Positions 25,400 through 35,121 of a stretch of DNA of 64,000 bases are shown one piece after another; the stretch's first letter is position 1; every line of letters starts with the position of its first letter. A program made the translations under genes and the position numbers. The stretch is from Schistosoma haematobium (Eukaryota > Platyhelminthes > Trematoda > Strigeidida > Schistosomatidae): positions 19,548,536-19,612,535 of the forward strand of contig NC_067198.1 of NCBI RefSeq assembly GCF_000699445.3, given 5' to 3'. The notes below the pieces were generated by a model. The model had not been told where the DNA came from. It did not search any database and saw nothing but the letters and a program-made list of their open reading frames with translations.

Positions 25400-26390
25400 T
25401 TAGGCTCTGAGTCGACCAATAGTAAGTTCATAAAATAAGGATAAATTGCCTAATTCTTATGTCTCCATATTTATATACGGGTCCCAAATTTTTATTTTAA
25501 TTTTCCAAATGTGTAACTAACTGATTATTATACTATTAAATTAACCCACCACAATCTAATTGGTATCGACTTTCTACTCATTTGTAAAACATATATTAGT
25601 GTGGAGCCCTGATGAAGAGTCAATCGAGAAGGAATATTTATTTCCTCAACTTGTTTTCTAGTGTCTCATGGGGAATATTTAATGAATTTACAAAAAACGT
25701 CTAGAAATGTATCATCAGTCTTAAAAGTAACCGAATAAACTTAAATATATATGAAGATTTAATATTTAAAGTTTGGATACATAAATTATAGCGCCTCAGT
25801 GTTTCATATGTTGTCAACAGTTTGAGCTGAAATTTAATAAGCACTGTTACGTTTCAGTCTTTTTTTTTAATGAATCACTTCTAAGTGTGTCTATGGCCAA
25901 CGAAACAGTGAGTCCAAATCACAACAGAGTAAAGGCATTCATCTTATCGGTTGAATTAAAGTCTCTGATAAGGTTGAATGTTATTAAAAATCAAAGACTT
26001 TGTAAATGATTTATTACTGACTGGTGACCAATTTCATGGCTGTCTAGTTCAGTGAGTGCTACTTAAAACCCGTCTATCAATTCACAATGGCATCACCAGT
26101 ATAAGTGACCCAACATTTTGTGTACTATGCTGAGATGTTAAGCTATTAGGGTTAGTTAATAGGAAAGCTGGATCTACGTTTCGTGCTAGTTGATATGTAT
26201 GAGCTAAGTAACGTGTGTTCAAATCATATAGGAAGTAACAGTCCTTTCAAGGATATAAGTGTTTCTTATTGATAAGTGCCAACAAACAAGAAAGGAAGAT
26301 CCACGATTTCTTATCGACTACCCTCAAGCACTTAAATTAATTTAAACGTGAAATTTAAAAAAAAAAAACTATTTTATCAATAAACAGTGG
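25400..26390. other. Non-coding spacer
   Basis: No gene seen. 26160-26340 contains two pieces (GGATCTACGTTTCGTGCTAG and CACGATTTCTTATCGACTAC) resembling the arms of the foldback repeat at 56618-56891, in inverted orientation, probably a decayed copy. Confidence 0.35.
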
Positions 26391-26398
26391 TTTTTGGT

Positions 26399-26540
26399 TG
26401 AATTGACGAGTCGATCTAAGCTAGACCGCCTGGAAGCACTGGACGGCTGTTTCGTCCTATTATGAGACTTCCCAATAGTGTGCTTCCACGACTTTCGGTG
26501 TCACGCACGAACACTTAACCTCTAAACCACTGAACCCGCA
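26399..26540 (-). repeat. Sm-alpha-like SINE, reverse, decayed
   Basis: Reads in reverse as the 3' half and body of the SINE at 29411-29647: GACCGCCTGGAAGCACTGGA, CGGCTGTTTCGTCCTATTAT, then the tRNA-like part with CCTCTAAACCACTGAACCC. The B-box region has several substitutions. Confidence 0.75.
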
Positions 26541-28209
26541 CAAAACTGTGATTTTTATAAATAGATGAAATCTACTGTTCTTTACACTAAAATGTACACC
26601 TAAAAATGTAATTTCTAGTGTTTCGGAATATGTAGTTAATATGAAAACACTTTTACTACATTCCTGTTATTCTAATTAAATGAAACAAAACAACTTTTTA
26701 TTTATTAGTTATCTGCAATTGACTATTCTGAACCACATCACTTCATCAACATATACTCATATTTGTTATGAATCATGTGACTGATTAGATATGGTATCAG
26801 TAACATATCGCTAAACAACAGTATGTTTTCAGTCAAACTTAGCTAGCAATATTAGGTAGCATATGAATTCTGTAATTTATTAGCATTCTGAATTTTTTTA
26901 ACTCAACAACCTTGATCACCATCATTATATGTACACAGTCCAGCTAATTGATATCATTTCCAAATGATAGAAGACATTGACAATTAAATACAGTTCCAGT
27001 TATTTATTAACAATAGTTCGTTTTCATAGAATGATAAATGTATTGAATTACATGGTTTGTTTTTGGTTCACCATGTTTTAATTGTCACTCTGAGTGATAC
27101 ATTAAAAGAGGAGTTATCAGCCACAATAAACATCTCAGCCGCAAACTAAATCGGTTGTATCACAGATGGCTTGATGGTAGCCTATATGACAATGGTACTG
27201 CATAACATCAATTTAAACACTACTGAAGTCATCAGTTCTATTAAAAATGAGCATATACTTTGATGATGACTAACAATTAGTAAGAAGCATATTCCTTATT
27301 TTCCATAATACAATCCAAAGAGTTAAATTTTTTAAAAGATACATATCATATATTCTATGGATATTTTGAAAATGGTAGATCTTTATTGATAATTTATTAA
27401 TCGAAAAGATTTAGATAAAAGTCAAACACTTCACAAAAATGGATGGATTTTGTCAAAAAAAGAAGCCAAATAGCTCCAGAAATACCAGGAAGCCTGACCT
27501 AACATTATTTGGTGGGGAAGAGGAAGTCAGAAAATTTAAATTCAGGGTCTAAACTTCGAGTCTTCAAAAAAAAGGAGATGTTATGACGGGATGAAAAGTC
27601 AAAATTAGATTGATTTACTCATTGTGATTTTTATTCAATATTAATTCCGTTTAATTCAATTTGGTGATCACTCAGTATAGTATTTGTTTTGTTTTCCCCT
27701 ATAACATTTTATTCTGTATAACATACAATATCCTTGTAATAAGTTAGCATGAACTGTACTCAGCATATGATTTGTAATAACTAAGTATTTTTCATATATG
27801 TGATTTAATTCTGATTATTATTCAAAAATGGGTGTACGAACCAATATATAAATGAGTGTATTTCCGACTAGACTTGCCATGATTGCTCATGGTGCTGGCT
27901 GGTTGCGGAATATATTCCCCCGTTCAAACTTGAACTTCTCTTTCTAGTTAACGGGGCTGGGACGCATCAGAATAGCTAGCTTATTGGTCTTTCGTCACAG
28001 AGTCATGTTCTGTTCGCAGAATAGGTGAACTCATAATCGCTTCAAATATAACATTCAATATCAAAATAATTTTGATGTTGAATGTCGAATGATTTCAAAT
28101 AAATTTAATTTGTATTATTTCATTTAAATCACCAGTGGGGATCGTTATGTTTTATGAAAATCTCCCCTCTAAATAATCCATTAAGATTTTCATATTTATG
28201 CTTGTTATT
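26541..28209. other. Non-coding spacer
   Basis: No gene seen. 27880-28010 is a GC-richer patch of unknown origin. A near-perfect 17-bp palindrome lies at about 28049-28083. Confidence 0.35.
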
Positions 28210-28217
28210 TTATAATC

Positions 28218-29011
28218 GGCGAGACTCTTATTTAATGACGACCTTTGAACGAATCTTAAGTGACCTTGAGAATATTACCCAATCAGCGAACAGTAAGTAT
28301 GGAGTAAAAATATATTATACAAAACCAAGGAAATAAAGTGGATACACTTTTTATACGTGATTCAAAAACTTTTCAAGGTTAGAAAGAGGTTCAGAGGTTC
28401 TAAAATCGTAATGCATGCAGTAGAGGAAATCATTCATACGGCTACACAATTGTCGGCCTCTGGAGCCATGATAAAGTCTCAAAAACTCTTTCAGCCACGA
28501 CCACATAGCTTCAATATTGTTTATGTGCACTCTGGTTGTTGAGTATACAGAATGCTACTTGTGAATAACGACACGATGCACATAACCAAGCCCATGTAGG
28601 AGTCTGTACGCTCTCCAATCATCCGTATATATTGTAGTACCTGGCTGCTGCCAGTGTTACTAGTGCTTTTATTATCCAGTTCACAATAATTGTCGTAATT
28701 TGCCTCAGTTAGGAATTATACATGGGGTTTTCATCACGAACTGGCATCAGCTATAATGCCAGAAATTTATTTAGCCAAATGGATGAAAGGCTTTCACGTT
28801 AAAATCCGAGATCTATAATCTTATGCCTGATTTATTCGTCCACAAATTATAGTCTCGCCGTTTTATTTGTTATAGCCGCTCAATTATCATGTTTTGTACA
28901 AAATTCCCTGTGAACCGATCGTACGTTAGCATTAAGCACTGAAGTTGGCGCCGTAACCTTGAAATCCTTCAAATGCTTCTGATTAGCACGTCCATAAATT
29001 GGAGTCTCGCC
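28218..29011 (-). mobile_element. Merlin DNA transposon remnant, inverted
   Basis: A 794-bp element bounded by GGCGAGACTC at 28218 and its reverse complement ending at 29011, flanked by a perfect 8-bp duplication TTATAATC (28210-28217 and 29012-29019). The strand is opposite to the copy at 8966-10071. The reverse complement retains transposase pieces: the start region (AACGTACGATCGGTTCACAG), the second-Asp block around 28600-28650 (TATACGGATGATTGGAGAGC) and the C-terminal region antisense to 28357-28542. Internal deletions and multiple stops make it inactive. Confidence 0.85.
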
Positions 29012-29019
29012 TTATAATC

Positions 29020-29397
29020 TCTTAACATTTAATAGTTCTATATTTAAAAAAAACAATTCCAAGTTATTTAACATTTCACCAAACGATTAAAATGATCTTT
29101 CTAAAAACTTTTTTTGTTTGCTTTTATTTCTTATTTATTTAGGTTTTGCCAAAATCAACAATTTACATGTTTGCGAATCCATAATTTAAAAAAAGAGTCC
29201 TTTTTAAATGATTTGATCATTTCAAGATGAAAGAATTCATCTTGATGAACGTTGTTAAAATGTAAAATAAAGAGTGGATTTAAAAGAAAATTATTATGAT
29301 TTTAAGAGTATACGTTAAGTATATAATTTAAATATTTAAATTGAATTATTCAAGTTTGCTTTCTAATATTAACATTTTTTTGATATGAACTTAGCAA
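29020..29397. other. Non-coding spacer
   Basis: AT-rich, no gene or repeat boundary seen. Confidence 0.4.
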
Positions 29398-29410
29398 GTA
29401 AACTCATTTT

Positions 29411-29647
29411 GGTGGCGCAACTTCGTGGATTGGTTGAAGTTAGACATTAACACCGTTGGATGCCGGCTCAGTGGTCTAATGGTTAAGTGCTCGCGCGCGA
29501 AGCCAGTAGGTCCTGGGTTCGAGCCCCGCGTGGTGCGGGATCGTGGATGCGCACTGCTGAGGAGTCCCATACTAGGACGAAACGGCCGTCCAGCGCTTCC
29601 AGGTTTTCAATGGTGGTCTAGCTTCAACTGACCCATGATTTCAATCT
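29411..29647 (+). repeat. Sm-alpha-like tRNA-derived SINE, full length
   Basis: 237-bp SINE flanked by a perfect 13-bp duplication GTAAACTCATTTT (29398-29410 and 29648-29660). The tRNA-like part has a Pol III A-box-like stretch (GTGGTCTAATGGTTAAG near 29470) and a good B box (GGTTCGAGCCC near 29517). The body continues with GGACGAAACGGCCGTCCAGC and ends GGTGGTCTAGCTTCAACTGA. The clean duplication and intact B box make it the youngest SINE in the window. It is non-coding; the open frame across it is fortuitous. Confidence 0.9.
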
Positions 29648-29861
29648 GTAAACTCATTTTATCAAGGAATCTAGTATTAGTTAACATATAAGATATGAAG
29701 GTGTTAGCTGATATATGAAGAATAAAAATATCGCTATGTTCGCTTATAGCAACTATCTTACAACCAATTCCGATTATGGTTAACTTTGGTTAAGCCTTTT
29801 TATCAACTTACTTAATAGACAATGTTATTCGAACAGTAACAATTCGCATATTTGTTTGTAC

Positions 29862-30189
29862 TGATGATGTCACAGGTATTCAGTGTTTGACAACGCTTCT
29901 ACCAGTAACACCTTCTAATATATTTCGTTCCCACCAAGAGAAATCAAAAGACAGAGTCGAGGAGACCGGAAGAGTATATTTGGCGATGACCAATATATCG
30001 GAATTCTCTGATCTAATCTGGCTAGCGATTACGGTTGATGTTGAGCACGGCGTTACCACACGTGATCTGGTGCGGATGCCTGACCGAGCGCCTTCAGCTA
30101 GGTGAGTCCACTAAAACATATGGTCAGCATCCAATGTCGAAAACTTACAGAGCTATTTATTTTAGGGATTTATTTACCGCTACAGATCA
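29862..30189 (-). repeat. 3' LTR of Boudicca-type element
   Basis: 328 bp, in sense TGATCTGTAGCGG ... ACATCATCA. Its inner edge abuts the polypurine tract. Confidence 0.88.
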
Positions 30190-30200
30190 CTCCCCCCCTA
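30190..30200 (-). other. Polypurine tract
   Basis: In sense TAGGGGGGGAG, directly before the TGATC that opens the 3' LTR; it primes plus-strand synthesis in LTR elements. Confidence 0.75.
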
Positions 30201-30635
30201 GTGGGGCAGTGACGACCCTAAGACGTGGCCAGCCAGAAGTTTAAACCCAACGAGTTTGTCATTGGTAAACACTCTTCTGATAGCTTACTAAATTTAGCAG
30301 CGTCTGGTCGTCTTTCCTTACTATATGGGACGGAGGTACAACATAGTAAAAAAAGAAAATGTACAATGAAAATTTCGGATCCTCATAAACGTCATCGTTC
30401 TTTTCCAGCCGTCCTGGAAAAGAAAAAATAAAATGTAAGTGCATGTCGAAATACACTCGTATGTGCGTAAAAACACAATGTCGGCGGAAAAAAAAATGGA
30501 AAATAAACTCATGAACACGTAATAGCATTAAAAAAATTGTTTTTTTGTTTTGTTTTTTTTAAATAGAAATAAAAATATATAAGCATATTAAAATTGTTTT
30601 TTTTTTAAAAATAATATAAAATGTCGAGAAGTGCC

Positions 30636-32819
30636 TTACGTGCAATAGTCGTTTAAATGTTCTGGAAATCTCACCCTTCTTCCAGAACGCGTCGTTTTAA
30701 GTTTATTTTCGGATACTGTCGAAGTATCATCGTGTGTGTTGGTTGTCGGATGAGGTATTGTAAGTGTCGGAGTCGTGTCGTTCGATTGTACCGAAGGAAA
30801 ATCCACGTAGATAGGATTTCCTTCTAAATACGCTGCTTTTAAGCGATCGATGCTGATGCTATCGTTGGTTCCGTTCTTATCGACTATATAGTACTTAGAT
30901 TCACGTTGAAGAACTTTGAAGGGTCCTTCGTATGCTGATTCGAATGTTCGTCGATGCGAGTCTCGACGAACGAAAACGTGTGTACTATATCGTAAGTCAG
31001 GTTGAACGAAAACATCGGTTGATTGTGGTCGAGTGGAAGCAGGTTTAACTGAACGCATTGCGTTTGTAAGACTGTTCGTGTAGGAGGTTAGATCCATGTT
31101 CATTGAAGAGGATGAAGAATCCACGAATTCTCCTGGAAGTCGAAGTGTCGTTCCATAAACGAGTTGAGACGCAGTGTATCCAATGTCAGCTTTCACTGCA
31201 TTGCGGATACCTAGTAAGACGAGTGGAAGAGCGTCGGTCCATTGTGAAACGTTTGCAGCTGATAGCGAAGCTTTCAGTTGTCGGTGAAGACGTTCTACCA
31301 ACCCGTTTGCTTGTGGATGGTAGGCGGTCGTTCGGAAGCGAGTGATTCCTAAAAGTGTGGTCAGACGACGGAAAAGATCAGACTCAAACTGACGTCCGCG
31401 GTCTGTAGTGATGGTTGAAGGGCAACCGAAGTTTGCTACCCATCGTTCGACGAAGGTGCGAGCCACTGTTTCAGCAGTGATGTCCTTGATAGGTACTGCT
31501 TCTGGCCATCGAGTGAAACGGTCAACGCAGGTTAAGAGATAAGAGTATCCATTTGAATCTGGTAAAGGTCCTACCAAATCCAAATGAACATGGTCGAAAC
31601 GAGCATCGGGAGTTTTAAACGAGCCTAAGGGACATTTATTGTGTCTGATAACCTTAGATTTTTGGCAGCTTACACAGGATCGTGCCCACTCCCTCACGTC
31701 TTTATTCATTCCAGGCCAGCAAAACCTTTCTGCTATAAGCTTGATGGTTGCACGAACACCTGGATGCGAAAGTTTGTGCAATGTGTTGAAGACATTGCGT
31801 CGATAATGTTTCGGCACGATTGGGCGATCCCTACCTGTAGATGTGTCACAAAGTAAGGTTTCTTTACCTGTTCCCATCTGTTTGATGCGTAGTTTAAGGG
31901 TTGTGGACGATAACTCGTGCTGAAGATCACTGTCTTCTTTTTGAAGCTCGGCGAGTTTAAGAAGGTCGATTCCTTGGAAACTGTTCAAGGAAGTTATACG
32001 AGATAAAGCGTCTGCAACTACATCGTTTGCTCCAGAGATGTGTTGAATATCTGAAGTAAACTGCGAAATGTAGTCCAGTTGTCGAGACTCACGGGGAGAG
32101 TACTTGTCAGAAGGAGAGCTTAACGAGAAAGTGAGCGGTTTATGGTCCGTGAAAAGAGTGAATTCACGACCTTCGATGTAGTGTTGGAAATGCCGTACAG
32201 CACAATACATAGCTAGGAGTTCCCTACCGAATGTGCTGTACCTCGATTCGGTGTCTAGCAACCTTCTAGAGAAAAATGCCAAGGGTTGCCAGGAGTTGTT
32301 AACCCATTGTTGTAAGACTCCTCCGATTGCTGAGTCGGATGCGTCTACTGCGATGTTAATGGGTGCTCGGGTGTCCTGATGTGCGAGCATTGTTGCTTTA
32401 GCAATCAGTTCCTTAACTGTGGAGAATGCTTTTCGTGCGGTGTCGTCCAAATTAATGGATTTCGCATTTCCACGAAGTTGGTCGGTCAGAGGTTTCATAA
32501 GTAATGCGCATTTGGGTATGAAACGTCTATAGAAACTTACGAGGCCGTTGAACGTGCGTAATTGCTTGACGGTGGTCGGTTCTGGGTAATCCAGAATGGC
32601 CGCCACTTTGGTCCTAAGAGGTCGAATGCCTTGAGCATCGATAGTGTGTCCCAGAAAGTCTAACGAGTCGGTTCCGAATTGGCATTTCTGAACGTTTACA
32701 GTAATGCCATGTTTTTGAAGTCGTTCGAAAACAAGATCCAGATGCTTGAGATGTGTTTCTCTGTCCGGACTTGCGATTAGACAGTCATCAACATACGCGT
32801 GTACGAAGTTGAGACCTCG
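30636..32819 (-). pseudogene. pol: Boudicca-type pol, 3' part (RT end, RNase H, integrase)
   Basis: Open for roughly 720 codons from a frameshift at about 32820 to the stop at 30636. It begins with the RT catalytic block YVDD (32784-32795). Then comes RNase H ([18 protein letters not shown], then [10 protein letters not shown]). The integrase follows with an HHCC zinc finger ([14 protein letters not shown] ... CVSCQKSK) and the DDE core: [21 protein letters not shown] and [20 protein letters not shown]. The C-terminal tail includes [12 protein letters not shown]. All integrase catalytic residues are present. Because this part is out of frame with protease and the first RT half, the copy cannot produce a complete Pol without a further shift. 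Confidence 0.9.
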
Positions 32820-33808
32820 AAAACGTCGTCTATGAATCTTTGGAATGTTTGAGCAGCATTCCTTAGACCGAAAGGCATTCGCAAAAATTCATAGAGTCCG
32901 AAAGGAGTTATGATAGCTGTTTTCGGTATGTCGTCAGTAGCCATAGGGATTTGGTTATACGCTTTAACCAAGTCGATTTTCGAAAAGACAGTTGTACCTT
33001 TCAAGGTAGCTGTCAAATCGTGAATGTGAGGCAACGGGTAACGATCGGGAATGGTTTTCGCGTTCAATCGCCGATAGTCACCAGTTGGACGCCAATCGTT
33101 GCTGTCCTTTTTAGGGACCATGTGCAACGGAGATGCATATGGGCTACTTGACGGTCGTATGATTCCTAAGTCCATCATGTGATCGAATTCGTTTTTCGCT
33201 AACCTTAGCTTTTCAGGAGCTAGTCGTCGTGCTTTAGAGAATACAGGTGGTCCTGTAGTCGTGATGTGATGTGTAACATTGCTGGTTACACACGGTAGTT
33301 TCGGTTGAGTTTGTTGTATCCTAGGGTACTTATCGAGTAGTGGTTGATAGAGTGGGTCTATCATATGTTTAACTGTGACTGGGGATACTCTACAACCAGT
33401 AAAAGAAGTTACGCAAACGGACAAATTAGTGTTTCCGTCTACTAGCCTCCGTTTGCGCGTATCGATGATCAGATTGTGGTGTTGTAGAAGGTCCATACCA
33501 ATGATTGGTATAGAAACATCTGCAACAACGAAAATCCAGTGTATGGGTTTGCGTAAACCCACGTTAAGGTAAACGTACATTTTGCCATACGTAGCGATCG
33601 GTTTTCCGTTTGCCGCCTGTAAGTTTAGGGTCGATTCGTGAAGCCGGTCGTTAGGATTTGCTGGGAGAACGCTAACTTCTGCGCCAGTGTCGACGAGGTA
33701 GCGAACTCTCGTTGTCACATCTGTGACGAATAACAGACGGCTTTTTTCGCCGGCTACGGTTGCCGTTAACGCGTGCCGGCCTGGAAGTTTCCCGAATTGT
33801 TTTTCGAA
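32820..33808 (-). pseudogene. pol: Boudicca-type pol, 5' part (protease, RT N-terminal half)
   Basis: Frame open from just after a stop at 33811 and in the -1 frame relative to gag. It carries the aspartic protease motif [13 protein letters not shown] (near 33700) and the first RT motifs ([53 protein letters not shown]). The family-like reading stops at FIDDVF; the following bases make sense only in the next frame, which enters YVDD. The break is a one-base difference in the A4 run at 32820-32823 (T run in sense). An isolated indel in a homopolymer could also be an assembly error. Confidence 0.88.
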
Positions 33809-34599
33809 TCAGTCGGTTTCGTGTTGGGAAAATTGCAGGGTTTTCTGCAATTTCTGGAAAACTTTCCATACTGGTTATGATACCAGCACCAGTCGGGGTT
33901 ATCTGTCTCTCGTGGTCTAGAGACAGATCGCTTACGAGAAATGCTTCTACGTGGTGTGCGCGATCTCTTACGGTCGGTACGAAGACTAAGATAACGCATG
34001 AGTGTGTGACATAAGTCGGTTATATCATTCTGAGTCGTGTGAGGCTTTTCTTTGACTGAAAATACCTCGGTAGTAGAAGGTTTCGTAATTTCTAGAATGC
34101 GGTCGGCAGATGCAGCTAGCTCGTCTAAGGCGTTGTTCTGGAACGAGACCAGAACTGCTTGCACCTGTTGGGGAAGTTTTGACAAGAAGAGTTGTTTGAA
34201 TAGACCTTCGTCGAAAGTTCTTGGGCCTATTACCTCTCTCATCCGTTGCAACATGTCCGTCGCAGAACCGTGTTGCAGGTCGATGTTATTGAAGAGTTGA
34301 TCTAACCTTTGTCGATCGGTTAGGTCTCCTCGTTTAAGAATCGAGCGTTTTAAGATTTCGTAAGGATCGGAAACATCACTAGTAAATATACTAGGTGTTA
34401 CGTACCTGTTGAATTCGCGCGGTAGTGCCTTGACTACTGCGAGGAATTGTGCACGTGTGTCGATCACGCCGTGCTCGGAGAAGTCGGCTTCTGCGTAGCA
34501 AAACCAGGCTTCGATGTTGTCGGGCCAGAAAGGCATCAGTTGAAACGAAGGTGGGGACAAAGTCTTAAGCTTGAGTACTTTAGGTGTCTGTTCAGTCAT
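33766..34599 (-). CDS. gag: Boudicca-type gag (CHCC nucleocapsid box)
   Basis: 277-codon Gag starting at the ATG of [12 protein letters not shown] (34599). An in-frame upstream ATG at 34740 would add 47 mostly hydrophobic residues overlapping the leader and is rejected. The capsid-like part includes [17 protein letters not shown] and [17 protein letters not shown]. Near the C-terminus a basic stretch ([16 protein letters not shown]) precedes a zinc knuckle [18 protein letters not shown], spacing C-x2-H-x9-C-x3-C. This CHCC type is characteristic of CsRn1/Boudicca elements rather than the usual CCHC. The frame is intact; it ends at 33766, overlapping the pol frame by about 40 bp. Confidence 0.88.
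   Translation of the reverse strand: MTEQTPKVLKLKTLSPPSFQLMPFWPDNIEAWFCYAEADFSEHGVIDTRAQFLAVVKALPREFNRYVTPSIFTSDVSDPYEILKRSILKRGDLTDRQRLDQLFNNIDLQHGSATDMLQRMREVIGPRTFDEGLFKQLFLSKLPQQVQAVLVSFQNNALDELAASADRILEITKPSTTEVFSVKEKPHTTQNDITDLCHTLMRYLSLRTDRKRSRTPRRSISRKRSVSRPRETDNPDWCWYHNQYGKFSRNCRKPCNFPNTKPTDSKNNSGNFQAGTR
33799..33805 (-). promoter_or_regulatory. Candidate -1 frameshift slip site (gag/pol)
   Basis: In the gag frame the codons read tcG AAA AAC, a near-canonical slippery heptamer (G instead of A at the first position), inside the gag/pol overlap (33766-33808). A slip by -1 here enters the protease frame. No stem-loop or pseudoknot was verified downstream. Confidence 0.4.
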
Positions 34600-34761
34600 G
34601 ATGAAGTATGAAGTACGATAATGAACGAGGGGAAAATATATATATATCCAAGAAAAAACACGAAAAAAAATCACAATGTTTAAAAAAAAATAAAAAATAA
34701 GGCAATGATATATAAAAATCCCAAAAAGGAACAGACTCACAGTTGCAATTAGGTGTACCAG

Positions 34762-34779
34762 ATCACGTCGGGTTCACCA
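34762..34779 (-). other. Primer binding site, tRNA-Trp type
   Basis: In sense TGGTGAACCCGACGTGAT, one base after the 5' LTR. It matches the complement of the 3' end of eukaryotic tRNA-Trp plus CCA with one mismatch, as recalled for CsRn1-type elements. Confidence 0.75.
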
Positions 34780-34780
34780 A

Positions 34781-35108
34781 TGATGATGTCACAGGTATTC
34801 AGTGTTTGACAACGCTTCTACCAGTAACACCTTCTAATATATTTCGTTCCCACCAAGAGAAATCAAAAGACAGAGTCGAGGAGACCGGAAGAGTATATTT
34901 GGCGATGACCAATATATCGGAATTCTCTGATCTAATCTGGCTAGCGATTACGGTTGATGTTGAGCACGGCGTTACCACACGTGATCTGGTGCGGATGCCT
35001 GACCGAGCGCCTTCAGCTAGGTGAGTCCACTAAAACATATGGTCAGCATCCAATGTCGAAAACTTACAGAGCTATTTATTTTAGGGATTTATTTACCGCT
35101 ACAGATCA
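34781..35108 (-). repeat. 5' LTR of Boudicca-type element
   Basis: 328 bp, apparently identical to the 3' LTR. Outside it lie 13 further bases (35109-35121) that in sense read TGTAGCGGGGGAG, echoing both the LTR's own TGTAGCGG and the polypurine tract. GTAC follows at 35122 and also lies immediately left of the element (29858-29861), so the true 5' border may be 35121 with a 4-bp duplication. Confidence 0.85.
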
Positions 35109-35121
35109 CTCCCCCGCTACA

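Larger units (their letters stand above)
29862..35108 (-). mobile_element. Boudicca-type Ty3/gypsy LTR retrotransposon
   Basis: A 5.25-kb element on the minus strand bounded by two LTRs of 328 bp that read as identical by eye. Order in sense direction: 5' LTR (35108-34781), primer binding site (34779-34762), gag (34599-33766), pol with protease, RT, RNase H and integrase (33808-30636), polypurine tract (30200-30190), 3' LTR (30189-29862). No envelope gene is seen. LTR length, the CHCC-type gag box and the tRNA-Trp primer site fit the CsRn1/Boudicca lineage of trematodes. It is some 600 bp shorter than the size I recall for Boudicca, so internal deletion or a related family is possible. Identical LTRs imply recent insertion, although pol has a frameshift. 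Confidence 0.9.

Noticed and set aside
28357..28542. 61-aa plus-strand open frame
   Set aside because: It is antisense to the C-terminal part of the inverted Merlin transposase.
29470..29530. Functional tRNA gene
   Set aside because: A and B boxes are present but the sequence runs into a SINE body and no cloverleaf acceptor pairing was evident.
29425..29631. 68-aa plus-strand open frame
   Set aside because: It lies entirely within a tRNA-derived SINE; such frames are known false genes.
30259..30528. Envelope-like frame downstream of pol
   Set aside because: F/Y-rich translation of an A/T-rich leader-like region; no signal peptide plus glycoprotein features.
34600..34740. Gag extended upstream to an ATG at 34740
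   Set aside because: The added 47 residues are mostly F, I and Y from an A/T-rich leader; Gag-like sequence starts at 34599.
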